Positions 1 to 7,545 of a stretch of 18,780 bases of DNA are shown here, piece by piece; the first letter of the stretch is position 1; each line of letters opens with the position of its first letter. Under the pieces are notes generated by a model. It searched no databases. It saw nothing but the letters and a program-made list of their open reading frames with translations, and was not told the origin of the DNA. Source of the stretch: Candidatus Helarchaeota archaeon (lineage in GTDB: Archaea > Asgardarchaeota > Lokiarchaeia > Helarchaeales > HEL-GB-A). The stretch spans positions 1 through 18,780 of the forward strand of contig JAEOSY010000534.1 in the NCBI GenBank assembly GCA_016840125.1. The letters are read 5' to 3'. A program made the position numbers and the translations under genes.

Positions 1-2355
1 AAAGAAAAGGGTATTCGGCAAATTGATCTTCAAATAAGGGAATTAAGACAGATAAGAATCAATTTAGAGGAGAAAATTGAAGAGTACGATGAAATTAGGG
101 GAGATAAAGCCTCAAACTTAAGAAAGTCAACGATAGAATCAAGACGTCTCCAAGGACAGGTGAAGGTCAATAAACAACGAGTTGAAAAATATAAATCAGA
201 AATCGTTTTAAATCGCCAATTATTAGAAAAACAAAAAGTAAGTTCGCATGAATTTGAACTCAAAAACGTGGAAATCCAGAAGCAAGTAACACATTACGAA
301 CAATTATTACAATTTACAAGACCTAATTATAGTTATGCAGTACAGAAAGTATTGGAGGGGCGAGACAAAGGAGAATTGAAGGGAGTAATAGGTACGATTA
401 TAGAATTGATTGAAGATATTAAGTCTGAATATGCAATTGCTATTGAAGCTGTAGGAGGAGTGAAGTTACAAAATATTGTTACAAAAAATTTTGAGATAAC
501 TAAAAAAATTATTGATTATGTGAAAAAAATAAAGGTGGGAAAAATTGTCTTTTATCCGTTGGATATACTCCAAGATTGGAAACCGAAACCTACACCAAAT
601 AATCAAAAAGTTATTGGAAAAATAATTGATCTCATCAAATTTGATCGTGATAAATATAATCGGGTTATGACTACAATCTTCAAAGACACTCTCCTGGTTC
701 AAGATTTAGATACTGCAAAAAAATATCGGTCGTATCGTGCGGTTACTAGGGATGGAGACGTAGTAGAGCCTGGAGGGTGGGTTACTACTCGGGGAAAATT
801 TGAGCCGCGGTTTCTGCTAATAAAAGAGTTTTATCGAAAGAAAATAGCTGAATTAAAAACAGATTCGAAGAAAATCCAACAAATTTCCAAAAGTCTACAA
901 GATGAGCAGGCAAATATTGAGAGACAGAATCAAAGAAAGCAAGTTAAATTGGAGGAATTAGTAGAATCAAATAGTATTACCAAAGGTCGTATTCTTGAAT
1001 TAGAAAAAAGGATAAAAGATATAGAAACCGAAGTAAAAAAATGGCAGTTAGAATTGGATAAATTAAATACAGATTTAGTAGAGGCTAAAGCTGAGGAACA
1101 AAACGCACATATTACATTATCAAAAGAATTAGAGGAGTTAGATATCCTCAATAAACAAAAAGAAGAAGTGGAAAATGAAATCGCTGATACGGAACTAGGG
1201 AAAACTGAAAAATTAATTGATAAAAACCGTCGAGAAATTTTAAAATTTAGAGAAGAAAATCGAAAATTCGAGAAGGAAAGAGAAATTTTTAATTCACAAA
1301 TAAATCAAATTGAGTCTAATCTAACAATAAAAACATCCCGTATAGAAGATATCAATAATCGAATTAATAATGAGCTAGGACTTGAGCGTCAGAATATCAT
1401 TTCAAGACGACTTGTAGTATTGAAAGAGACTGAATCTGAAGATAAAGAAATAACCGAAATTTTGGAGAATATAAGTGGCATTGAAACAAGAGAGAAAGAA
1501 ATACGGGAAAAGCAAAGCGGAATCTATCATTTAATTCATCAAAAAGAAGGAAATATTGAAGATTTCAGGCGGTTCATTACTGAAGAGTTACAAAAGAATA
1601 GAATTCGGATTGAATTAAGGATACAAGAACTGGATAATCAAATAAAAGACTTGGGTTTTGAAATTACTGAAGATTTTAAAATTAATTTAGAGCATACCAA
1701 TCAAGAGATTGATCGCTTAGAACTAGAAATCAGTTCTTTAGGTTTAATCGATCAACAAGCTCCAGAAAAATTTGAAACAGAAAACGCAAGATTAAAAGAT
1801 TTATTGACTAAACAAAGCACATATGAGAGAGAACTAAACGAGGCCTTGGACACTAAAGGGGATTTATTAACCCAGAAACGGTTAAAATTTTTAAAGACGA
1901 TTTCTGATATAAATACATATATGAATGAGATTTTTATCAAATTATATGGAAAAGGGAATGCGGCTCTAGTCTTGGTTGACAAGAGAAATCAATTAGAAAG
2001 TGGTATCGACATAAGAGTAGACGTTGGGAGTGGAACTGTTGATTATATTGGTACTCTATCGGGGGGCGAAAAAAGTATGGTAGCTTTGGCATTTATTTTT
2101 GCAATTCAAAGATTTCAACCAGCTCCAATATATTTTCTCGATGAAATTGATTCTTATTTAGATGATACTCACTGTGAAGCTTTGGGATATTTGTTGAAAG
2201 ACCTATCACACAATAGTCAATATGTTGTCATTACTCCTCGATTGAATGCATTGAGTACACACGCGGATAGAATTTATGGTGTATGGTTAGAGAATGGAAC
2301 TACAGAGATTGTATGTCAGCAAGCAGAGGATTTCGCACCAGTTGAGGGGGCTTAA
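1..2355 (+). CDS. smc: Chromosome segregation ATPase SMC (C-terminal 784 residues; 5' end outside window)
   Basis: SMC dimers bind DNA and form ring-shaped loop-extruding or tethering complexes with ScpA and ScpB. The reading frame is open from base 1, so the N-terminal ATPase half with Walker A lies outside the window. Visible residues 1-105 are coiled coil. About 108-270 is the globular hinge, with the characteristic glycine-rich segment IEAVGGVKLQNIV. A second long Glu/Lys/Gln-rich coiled coil runs to about residue 620. The C-terminal head has the ABC signature LSGGEKS (nt 2056-2076) followed by a Walker B/D-loop of the form YFLDEIDSYLDD (about nt 2130-2166). The visible part is the size expected for the C-terminal two thirds of an SMC of about 1,170 residues. 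The stop codon abuts the ATG of scpA with no gap, which together with ScpB argues for SMC rather than Rad50. The internal GTG at 160 lies inside the coiled coil and is not a real start. Confidence 0.96.
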   Translation, partial: KEKGIRQIDLQIRELRQIRINLEEKIEEYDEIRGDKASNLRKSTIESRRLQGQVKVNKQRVEKYKSEIVLNRQLLEKQKVSSHEFELKNVEIQKQVTHYEQLLQFTRPNYSYAVQKVLEGRDKGELKGVIGTIIELIEDIKSEYAIAIEAVGGVKLQNIVTKNFEITKKIIDYVKKIKVGKIVFYPLDILQDWKPKPTPNNQKVIGKIIDLIKFDRDKYNRVMTTIFKDTLLVQDLDTAKKYRSYRAVTRDGDVVEPGGWVTTRGKFEPRFLLIKEFYRKKIAELKTDSKKIQQISKSLQDEQANIERQNQRKQVKLEELVESNSITKGRILELEKRIKDIETEVKKWQLELDKLNTDLVEAKAEEQNAHITLSKELEELDILNKQKEEVENEIADTELGKTEKLIDKNRREILKFREENRKFEKEREIFNSQINQIESNLTIKTSRIEDINNRINNELGLERQNIISRRLVVLKETESEDKEITEILENISGIETREKEIREKQSGIYHLIHQKEGNIEDFRRFITEELQKNRIRIELRIQELDNQIKDLGFEITEDFKINLEHTNQEIDRLELEISSLGLIDQQAPEKFETENARLKDLLTKQSTYERELNEALDTKGDLLTQKRLKFLKTISDINTYMNEIFIKLYGKGNAALVLVDKRNQLESGIDIRVDVGSGTVDYIGTLSGGEKSMVALAFIFAIQRFQPAPIYFLDEIDSYLDDTHCEALGYLLKDLSHNSQYVVITPRLNALSTHADRIYGVWLENGTTEIVCQQAEDFAPVEGA

Positions 2356-3027
2356 ATGGCTGAGAAACGGTCAAAGGAAAATGGACTTAGCGATATTTTA
2401 AATATATATCAAGAGGCTTTAAAGAGAAGGAGGAAAATTGAGGATTTAGATTTAATAAATTTATTTTTCAATCCATTACGAGCCACAATAAAACAGGGGA
2501 GATACGATTATACAATAGTTAAAGCAGTTTATTCAGCAACAAATCTTCTCGAGTTAAAAGTTCAGGGTCTATTGGATAAAACACTCCAAAGGAAAGAACG
2601 CAGAAGACCTAAAATTTGGGATTCAAAAGAAACCGCCCTATCAAACGTATTAACTTTAACAAAACCTATTCAATCTTTATCAAAACCATTACTCTCAAAT
2701 AATATAACCCAGGCCTATGTTGAGTTGATGATACATCGAAAGAGGACGAGGGTTTATAATACGGAACCTGACAGGATGTCGTATGACCCCATAGAAATTG
2801 AGCCTATTTCCATTGAAGAAGATAAAGATAAACTACTTGAAACGATTCGATTATTGAAGAGATCCTCAATTGAATTACCAAAATTAATGAGGGAAAAAAC
2901 TTGGGACGAAGCAACAAGAATTTTAAGTATCCTGCTTCATCTTGCACATGAAGGGAAAATTAAATTGCATCAAAAAAATTTCCCAAGGGGTACGATTATA
3001 ATAACTTATGAGGGGGGGAAAAACTGA
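2356..3027 (+). CDS. scpA: ScpA-like kleisin, SMC partner
   Basis: ScpA is the kleisin that bridges the two SMC heads and recruits ScpB. The 223-residue product has the N-terminal helical SMC-neck-binding region (about residues 8-85, including the segment YTIVKAVYSATNLLELKVQGLL). A polar middle with an Arg/Lys-rich stretch follows. The C-terminal winged helix (about 155-220) binds the SMC cap and includes TWDEATRILSILLHLAHEGKIKL followed by a terminal beta wing. The ATG directly follows the smc stop, with a GAGGGGG ribosome-binding site inside the end of smc (about 2344-2350), so the two are translationally coupled. The length matches archaeal ScpA proteins of about 220-250 residues. Identification comes from domain layout and from position between smc and scpB. 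Sequence conservation of kleisins is weak, so context matters here. Confidence 0.88.
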   Translation: MAEKRSKENGLSDILNIYQEALKRRRKIEDLDLINLFFNPLRATIKQGRYDYTIVKAVYSATNLLELKVQGLLDKTLQRKERRRPKIWDSKETALSNVLTLTKPIQSLSKPLLSNNITQAYVELMIHRKRTRVYNTEPDRMSYDPIEIEPISIEEDKDKLLETIRLLKRSSIELPKLMREKTWDEATRILSILLHLAHEGKIKLHQKNFPRGTIIITYEGGKN

Positions 3028-3032
3028 ATCAT

Positions 3033-3533
3033 TTGGAATTATTACAGGCGCTCTTGTTTCTGAGAGGTTCTGATGGAATTTCATTATCTGACATCTATAG
3101 TATCACAGGAAAAAAGGACATGGAGTATGCATTTTTCCTTCTTTCAACTCTTGAGGAATCATTAAAAAATACACCAGTGCAAGTAAAATTTATCCCCACA
3201 TCAAAAAGATACCAAATAGTGATTCCCAATGAAATAATCGCGTCCCTAGAGGAAAAGCAAGTGCTCAAGCCGGTTTTATCCAAAGCGGCGCGTGCTACTT
3301 TGGCGTGTGTAATAATGAATACTATAAAAGAAGAGCCAGTTACTGTTTCACTATTGAAAGGTATACGCGGTTCAAATGTAATCAATCATATCAAAGAATT
3401 AGAAGAAAATGGATATGTTTCTCAGGAAAATAAACAAATTTTTCTTACAAACAAGTTAATATCAGAGATAGATATTTCAGCATTGGTTAAAGAGTTAGAG
3501 AAAACTGAGCTTGAACTAGAGAAAAGCTTTTAA
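3033..3533 (+). CDS. scpB: ScpB-like winged-helix protein, SMC-ScpA partner
   Basis: ScpB dimers bind the middle of the kleisin and complete the SMC-ScpAB complex. The 166-residue protein has two predicted winged-helix units. The first covers residues 1-75 (ELLQALLFLRGSDGISLSD, then the beta hairpin FIPTSKRYQIVIP). The second covers about 80-140 and shows the family hallmark in which a helix carrying TLACVIMNTIKEEPVT is followed by IRGSNVINHIKELEENGYV. It ends in an acidic helix. The start is TTG at 3033: the only other in-frame candidate after the upstream TGA at 3009 is a CTG at 3024. A strong G-rich SD lies at 3011-3018, overlapping the end of scpA, whose stop is 5 bp upstream. A leftward open frame across the same DNA is a shadow. 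Confidence 0.88.
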   Translation: MELLQALLFLRGSDGISLSDIYSITGKKDMEYAFFLLSTLEESLKNTPVQVKFIPTSKRYQIVIPNEIIASLEEKQVLKPVLSKAARATLACVIMNTIKEEPVTVSLLKGIRGSNVINHIKELEENGYVSQENKQIFLTNKLISEIDISALVKELEKTELELEKSF

Positions 3534-3569
3534 TAATTTGAATTCTTGTTTCACTTAGGAGTTAAAGTA

Positions 3570-3869
3570 ATGACCAATCCTATCAAAAGATTCTTTCAAA
3601 TATTGAAGGAAATCGTTCTATTCCCCCTCTCATTTCTACAAATAAGACGGGCCTATCAAGATATGGAAAAATTAAGGAGCATACCAGACGACCCGGAGGA
3701 GAGAAGAAAATTGCTAAAAAAGCTGGGTATAGACGATGAGATGATGCCATTCTTCGAGCCTATGATGTCTCCGCAATTCCAAAATGAGCAAATGCAGGAA
3801 GTGGACATGTCTTACTTAGAGGACGTTGATGAAGAGGATGGCGAGGACCCAGAGGATTCTGACGAATAA
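3570..3869 (+). CDS. Small protein with acidic C-terminal tail, unknown function, in the smc-scpAB operon
   Basis: This 99-residue protein is not recognised as a known family. The N-terminus (residues 1-35) is basic and hydrophobic with an amphipathic or weakly membrane-seeking segment (IVLFPLSFLQIRRAY). The middle is a charged helix rich in Glu/Arg/Lys with LLKKLGIDDEMMPFF. The last 25 residues are almost entirely Asp/Glu. The ATG at 3570 is preferred over the in-frame TTG at 3546, because TAGGAG at 3556-3561 sits 8 nt before the ATG. The gene lies 36 bp after scpB and 5 bp before the DUF167 gene, on the same strand, so co-transcription is likely. Polyacidic tails occur on proteins that contact basic surfaces such as chromatin proteins, but no role can be assigned from sequence alone. 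Confidence 0.75.
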   Translation: MTNPIKRFFQILKEIVLFPLSFLQIRRAYQDMEKLRSIPDDPEERRKLLKKLGIDDEMMPFFEPMMSPQFQNEQMQEVDMSYLEDVDEEDGEDPEDSDE

Positions 3870-3874
3870 TTTCA

Positions 3875-4117
3875 GTGAAGAACTTGACAAATAGTTTAAT
3901 TACACTTTATGTAAAACCACATTCAAAACAACCATACATAAAAAAGCTAGAAACTAACATTTATGAGATGGCAATTTCATCAAAACCAGAAAAGGGGAAA
4001 GCAAATAAGGAAATCATTGAAGAACTCGCGACATTTTTTAAAATCAAGAAATCTCAAGTAAAAATTCTTAAAGGGTTTAAATCTCGGCAAAAAGTAATTC
4101 AAATAACAGATGTATAA
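3875..4117 (+). CDS. DUF167/YggU family protein
   Basis: This 80-residue protein has the alpha/beta fold signature of the DUF167 (YggU) family. An N-terminal strand holds ITLYVKPHSKQPYI. A central segment with KPEKGKANKEIIEEL is the family's most conserved block, in which the Ala-Asn-Lys/Glu is typical. A second half carries the KSQVKILKGFKSRQKVIQI strand. The length is exactly what the family shows. The molecular function of the family is not established, although it is widespread in bacteria, archaea and eukaryotes. The start is GTG at 3875, 5 bp after the preceding stop, with weak SD support, so it probably relies on translational coupling. It appears to be the last gene of the smc operon, since the next gene (CYTH) is on the opposite strand, 17 bp away. 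Confidence 0.88.
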   Translation: MKNLTNSLITLYVKPHSKQPYIKKLETNIYEMAISSKPEKGKANKEIIEELATFFKIKKSQVKILKGFKSRQKVIQITDV

Positions 4118-4134
4118 ATAAGCCATGATTTAAT

Positions 4135-4728
4135 TTATAACAAATTAAGTTTTTCTGCGACTAGATAAGGTAGACTGCTGGATTTAACATTAGCTAAAGG
4201 TACTCCTAGAAGAGAGAGAACGTTTTTAAATGAATTCTCAATAGCTTCGATTTCTTCGCCCCACATTTCAATTTCTGCAGAATAACCCAATTCTGCGATT
4301 TCTTCTACCGCAATGATAAATTTCTGAGGGTGTAAAACTTCATATAATTTCCCGCTCGTTTTTTGGATCATAAAATGGAATTTAAAATCCCATGATTGAA
4401 GCAATTTCTGAGCAGTAGATAATTCGCCTTTGAATAGTTCTAATTTCCCCTCAGGATATTTAGAGCGTTTAAATTGAAAGGTTTTACCAGAGATCATTTG
4501 GTTTTCAGTAAATAATATTCGAGCTACTTCATCGGGGGATATATGCTCTCGTATACGCATTGTTTTTTTATTGGGGTTCCAATTGGAGGCAGGATTTTTG
4601 GGAGAGTAGATATGATCATTAAATTTATAATCATAAATGACTTTAGCATCGAGTTCATTCAATTTTTTTTCGAATTCACCCATGTTACCAATCAGGATTC
4701 TTATTTCGGATTCAAATTTTTTCTTCAT
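4135..4728 (-). CDS. CYTH-domain protein (class IV adenylyl cyclase / thiamine-triphosphatase-like)
   Basis: CYTH proteins form an eight-stranded tunnel that binds a triphosphate and two divalent metals. Members include CyaB-type adenylyl cyclases, thiamine triphosphatase and inorganic triphosphatases. The first strand has E6-x-E8-x-R10, where the usual motif is ExExK, so the last position is a conservative Lys-to-Arg change. Later strands give MRIRE, TFQFKRSKYP and a late AVEEIAELGYSAEIEMWG segment matching the family's (Leu)Gly-x-x-x-Glu-Ile-Glu block. At 197 residues it is of normal size for a single-domain CYTH protein. The ATG at 4728 is chosen over the upstream in-frame TTG at 4743, because GGAG (4738-4741) lies 9 nt before the ATG. 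The substrate cannot be deduced. It stands alone between two + strand genes and diverges from the FTR gene. Confidence 0.83.
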   Translation of the reverse strand: MKKKFESEIRILIGNMGEFEKKLNELDAKVIYDYKFNDHIYSPKNPASNWNPNKKTMRIREHISPDEVARILFTENQMISGKTFQFKRSKYPEGKLELFKGELSTAQKLLQSWDFKFHFMIQKTSGKLYEVLHPQKFIIAVEEIAELGYSAEIEMWGEEIEAIENSFKNVLSLLGVPLANVKSSSLPYLVAEKLNLL

Positions 4729-4831
4729 TCCAGATATCTCCAATGATCTCTTTGCATTAAAATTACCGACTAACTTTTTAATAGTGTTGTAGATTTATTA
4801 TTGAAAGCAAATTACGAGAGGAATGATTTTC
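4729..4831. promoter_or_regulatory. Shared divergent promoter region between the CYTH and FTR genes
   Basis: This short AT-rich gap separates two divergent genes. For the rightward gene, TTTTTAATA at about 4773-4781 is a TATA-like element placing transcription start near 4805, followed by the SD GAGAGG (4816-4821). For the leftward gene, the opposite strand carries similar AT-rich candidates, but none stands out. The assignment is by eye and approximate. Confidence 0.35.
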
Positions 4832-5092
4832 ATGAGTCGAACTTTAGAAATTGCGGAAAAAATTGCAAAAACGAAAGGATGGAAAGTTAATCCAGATAGG
4901 GATGCAGCCCAAGGAATCATAGATGGACTCAACAAGAATAAAGAAACTAAAGGTAAATATTACTGTCCTTGTAAGGTGGTCATGGGTGATCCAGAAGTAG
5001 ATAAAAACATCATTTGCCCATGTAAAGATGCTCAGAAAGAAATTGACCAAACGGGAAATTGTCATTGCACATTATTTTTTGAGGATAAATAA
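4832..5092 (+). CDS. Ferredoxin-thioredoxin reductase, catalytic (beta) subunit family
   Basis: The catalytic subunit of ferredoxin-thioredoxin reductase carries a 4Fe-4S cluster next to a redox disulfide and passes electrons one at a time from ferredoxin to a thioredoxin-type partner. The 86-residue protein shows the full Cys set: C45-P-C47, C62-P-C64 and C77-H-C79. The CPC-CPC spacing is 14 residues and the CPC-CHC spacing 12, compared with 16 and 8 in the chloroplast/cyanobacterial enzyme, so this is a spacing variant as found in non-phototroph homologues. The ATG at 4832 is preferred to that at 4823: the SD GAGAGG (4816-4821) is 10 nt from the former and only 1 nt from the latter. No thioredoxin or variable subunit gene lies nearby. 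It ends 12 bp from the convergent ecfT gene. Confidence 0.92.
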   Translation: MSRTLEIAEKIAKTKGWKVNPDRDAAQGIIDGLNKNKETKGKYYCPCKVVMGDPEVDKNIICPCKDAQKEIDQTGNCHCTLFFEDK

Positions 5093-5104
5093 CCCGGTAT
5101 TGAG

Positions 5105-5869
5105 TCAAAAGGGAAAGCTAAAAAACATCCAATTAGGGAGTCCCCCCGTAACTAGAACTAGGATAATAAAAACTAATAACACTGTTAGTGAAATTATCAT
5201 AATAAAATCTTTAATTTTTAGATTTAAAGGGTAAAGATACGTTCTCTTTTTAACCGCACCAAACGCTCGAGATTCAAGACTCTCTGCCACAACCATCGCT
5301 CGTTGGATCGAGAGTATAATCAAGGGAATTATTACTGGGATGAAATTCCTGACTTTCTTAATTATATTCCCTTTCTGTAGTTCTAGACCACGAACCATTT
5401 GTGCTTCACGAACGTTTTGTGCTTCTTGCCCTAATGTAGGGACAAATCTTATTGCTAAGGAAAGTGCAAAGGCAAAAGAAAAGGGAAACTTCATTTGGAT
5501 TAGACCTTGACTGAAATCATCTGGGTGTACAGTTAAAAAGAATAAAGAAAAGGCTGAAATCAGAGCTAATAATCGTACACTCATAGCAACTCCGAGATTA
5601 AAATCAATGAAAAGTGTATCAATAACAATGATGAAAATAGCTAAGAAGACCAATCCTTTAAGGGTGTTGAGCCACTGAGTTACTATTTTACCCGCGATGA
5701 AGAAGGGAACTAGGAAAATAAATAGAATTAAAAGCGGTATAATATCATTAAACAATAGAGAGATGATAGTAATGATGATGGCAAAGTATAACTTCGTACG
5801 AGGGTCCAGATTATGAATGAAAGTATCTTTCATTTTAAATTGGAATGCATCGAGGAAGTTTATTGCCAT
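5105..5869 (-). CDS. ecfT: ECF transporter transmembrane component EcfT
   Basis: EcfT is the membrane scaffold of energy-coupling-factor importers. It couples the two ABC ATPases to an exchangeable substrate-binding S protein. The 254-residue protein has hydrophobic segments at about 26-60, 68-90, 93-113 and 130-145, and near the C-terminus (about 225-245). Two coupling-helix motifs are visible: the AQMVRG block at 156-161 and the ESRAFG block at 199-204, matching the paired Ala-Arg-Gly-type motifs that contact the ATPase Q-loop grooves. It begins 7 bp after the ecfA2 stop. A GAGATG SD (5878-5883) overlaps that stop, so translation is probably coupled. It is the last gene of the operon and converges on the FTR gene. 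A downstream Thr/Gly/Pro tail is unremarkable. Confidence 0.93.
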   Translation of the reverse strand: MAINFLDAFQFKMKDTFIHNLDPRTKLYFAIIITIISLLFNDIIPLLILFIFLVPFFIAGKIVTQWLNTLKGLVFLAIFIIVIDTLFIDFNLGVAMSVRLLALISAFSLFFLTVHPDDFSQGLIQMKFPFSFAFALSLAIRFVPTLGQEAQNVREAQMVRGLELQKGNIIKKVRNFIPVIIPLIILSIQRAMVVAESLESRAFGAVKKRTYLYPLNLKIKDFIMIISLTVLLVFIILVLVTGGLPNWMFFSFPF

Positions 5870-5876
5870 TAAATGT

Positions 5877-6680
5877 TCATCTCTTAATTAATTCGAGAAT
5901 TCTTAATTTCATCTCTTTGAGTGATAGAACTTCGTTTTCTAATTGGAGCAAATCAGATAATTGAGCAAGCTGGGGTTCAATTAATGATGCTTCTTTCAAT
6001 ATTTTACCGTTAGCAAGGAGATATTTGGTTGGTCCATCTGATATTATTTCTCCTTTGCTCATCAAAATACATCGGGGGATGTATTCTGCCGTAAATTCCA
6101 CATCATGCGTGATTATAATAACTGTTACCCCATTCTTATTCAACTCTCTAAGTAATTGCATCAGTTTTTGTTTTTCAACAGCATCCTGACCAATTGTTGG
6201 TTCATCTAAAATCACAATTTTTGGTTCTGAACAAAGAATTGAGGCAAGTGCTACGCGTTTACGTTCACCTCCACTAAGTAAGAAAGGGGATTGATCTTTA
6301 TATTGTTCTAAATTAAACCGTTTTAGAATTATTTGAACTTGATCATTTATCTCGGACTCATCATATCCAAAATTTTTTAAGATAAACCCGACTTCTTCTT
6401 CTACAGTTCGGCTGAAGATTTGATGGTCGGCATTTTGAAAAACGAATCCAATTACACGAGCTAATTCAGCGACAGATAGAGAAACAATATTGGTACTATC
6501 AATAAAAATTTCTCCCTTGGAGGGTTGTAAGAGACCAATCATTAATTTTACCAGAGTGGTTTTCCCGGCTCCATTTTCGCCCATTATCCCTAGAAAATCA
6601 CTATCACCTATCCTTAGATTGATATTTTTTAGGACATTTGTAATACCGTCATATGAAAACCATATATCCTGACATTGAAT
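5877..6680 (-). CDS. ecfA2: ECF transporter ATPase EcfA2 (non-canonical start codon)
   Basis: This is one of the two nucleotide-binding subunits of the ECF importer. Counting from an ATT at 6680, the protein has about 267 residues: A-loop region WFSYD at 7-11, Walker A GENGAGKT at 34-41, a Q-loop (FVFQNADHQIF), the signature LLSGGERKR, Walker B IVILDEPT, and an H-loop (ITHD). The C-terminal extension is typical of EcfA. The first in-frame ATG (6584) is the residue before the P-loop glycine, so it cannot be the true start. The frame is open upstream only to a TGA at 6690-6692, and no ATG, GTG or TTG exists between. A good SD, AAGGTGA (6690-6696), precedes an ATC at 6683 and an ATT at 6680. Alignment with EcfA1 would put Met near codon TTA 6687-6689. 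Either a rare start codon is used or the start codon is mutated or misread. Confidence 0.9.
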   Translation of the reverse strand: MQCQDIWFSYDGITNVLKNINLRIGDSDFLGIMGENGAGKTTLVKLMIGLLQPSKGEIFIDSTNIVSLSVAELARVIGFVFQNADHQIFSRTVEEEVGFILKNFGYDESEINDQVQIILKRFNLEQYKDQSPFLLSGGERKRVALASILCSEPKIVILDEPTIGQDAVEKQKLMQLLRELNKNGVTVIIITHDVEFTAEYIPRCILMSKGEIISDGPTKYLLANGKILKEASLIEPQLAQLSDLLQLENEVLSLKEMKLRILELIKR

Positions 6681-6689
6681 GATTTCTAA

Positions 6690-6696
6690 TCACCTT
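6690..6696 (-). promoter_or_regulatory. Shine-Dalgarno of ecfA2
   Basis: AAGGTGA on the minus strand is complementary to the 3' end of 16S rRNA. It lies in the spacer between the ecfA1 stop (6706-6708) and ecfA2. The next canonical start in the ecfA2 frame is more than 100 nt downstream. The ATC at 6683 and ATT at 6680 are 6 and 9 nt from its end, so it points to one of these as the start. Confidence 0.6.
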
Positions 6697-6705
6697 ATGA
6701 AAATT

Positions 6706-7545
6706 TCATTTTATACTCTGTATTTTTTCTGCGAGTTCAGCAGGTGTTAAAGGAACTCTTTCAAAGAGTAAGCCTTCTTCTTTCAGCATTTCAGCGAGTT
6801 GGACGATTTTCGGAATACCAATTCCAATTTTTTTTAGGTTTTTATCAAGAAGAATAGTTTCAGGAGGCCCATCTAGGATGATCGACCCTTGTTCCATAAC
6901 AATTAAGCGATTTATTAGCGGAGAGGCTAACTCAAGACGATGTTCAATAATAATGATAGTTTTATTATGATTTGAATTCAAATTTTGTAGTAATTCTAGT
7001 ATCTTTTTAGCAGCAACAGGATCTAGGTTAGAGGTTGGCTCATCTAAAATAATAATATCGGGATTTAAAGTTAATATCGAAGCGATAGCCACGCGTTGCT
7101 GTTCGCCCCCCGAAAGTTCATAGGGAGCTTTTTCTCGTAGGGATTCCAACTGAAATTTTTCAATAGATTCTTCAATTCTAGCTCGAATCTTTTCAGATGG
7201 GTACCCCAAATTTTCCATCGCGAACCCTAGTTCACGTTCCACGTTCATAGCAACCAATTGATTTTCTGGATTTTGGAATACCATTCCCACTTTTTTTGCA
7301 ATCTCATAAACTGGAACCTTTATGGTATTTAAGCCATCAACTTTAACTTCCCCTTTAAATACTCCATTATGAAAATGAGGAATCAGACCGGTCAGACACC
7401 GACAAAGAGTCGTCTTTCCACATCCCGTTGGACCACTTAATAAAATAAAATCGCCTCTTTTTATTTCTAAATTAATATCGTGTAGAGTGGGAGCGGAATT
7501 CCTCATATATTGAAAGGATAGATTTGAAATTGAGATGATATTCAC
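6706..7545 (-). CDS. ecfA1: ECF transporter ATPase EcfA1
   Basis: This is the first ATPase of the ECF module. The 279-residue product has an N-terminal strand pair, Walker A GPTGCGKT (38-45), Q-loop Gln91 in VFQNPENQ, ABC signature LSGGEQQ (144-150), Walker B IIILDEPTSNLD with D168/E169, and switch histidine H202 in IIEHR. The C-terminal extension (about 215-279) includes the P-E-x-I-L-L segment found in EcfA proteins. The start is GTG at 7543-7545 with AGAGGT 6 nt upstream. Order ecfA1-ecfA2-ecfT with short spacers indicates one transcript. The two ATPases are separate proteins, not the fused form seen in some prokaryotes. No S component is adjacent, so the system may be a shared (group II) module serving S proteins encoded elsewhere. 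The transported vitamin or metal is therefore unknown. Confidence 0.93.
   Translation of the reverse strand: MNIISISNLSFQYMRNSAPTLHDINLEIKRGDFILLSGPTGCGKTTLCRCLTGLIPHFHNGVFKGEVKVDGLNTIKVPVYEIAKKVGMVFQNPENQLVAMNVERELGFAMENLGYPSEKIRARIEESIEKFQLESLREKAPYELSGGEQQRVAIASILTLNPDIIILDEPTSNLDPVAAKKILELLQNLNSNHNKTIIIIEHRLELASPLINRLIVMEQGSIILDGPPETILLDKNLKKIGIGIPKIVQLAEMLKEEGLLFERVPLTPAELAEKIQSIK

Noticed and set aside
466..702. Minus-strand open frames across smc, scpB, vWA and other genes
   Set aside because: They lie opposite strongly supported coding regions, have no SD or recognisable domains, and reflect AT-rich codon composition.
1..2355. Rad50 instead of SMC
   Set aside because: A globular SMC hinge is present instead of a CxxC zinc hook, and scpA and scpB follow directly.
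5877..6584. EcfA2 starting at the ATG at 6584
   Set aside because: That Met lies directly before the P-loop glycine; the first strand and A-loop are encoded in frame upstream, so this would remove essential parts of an ABC ATPase.
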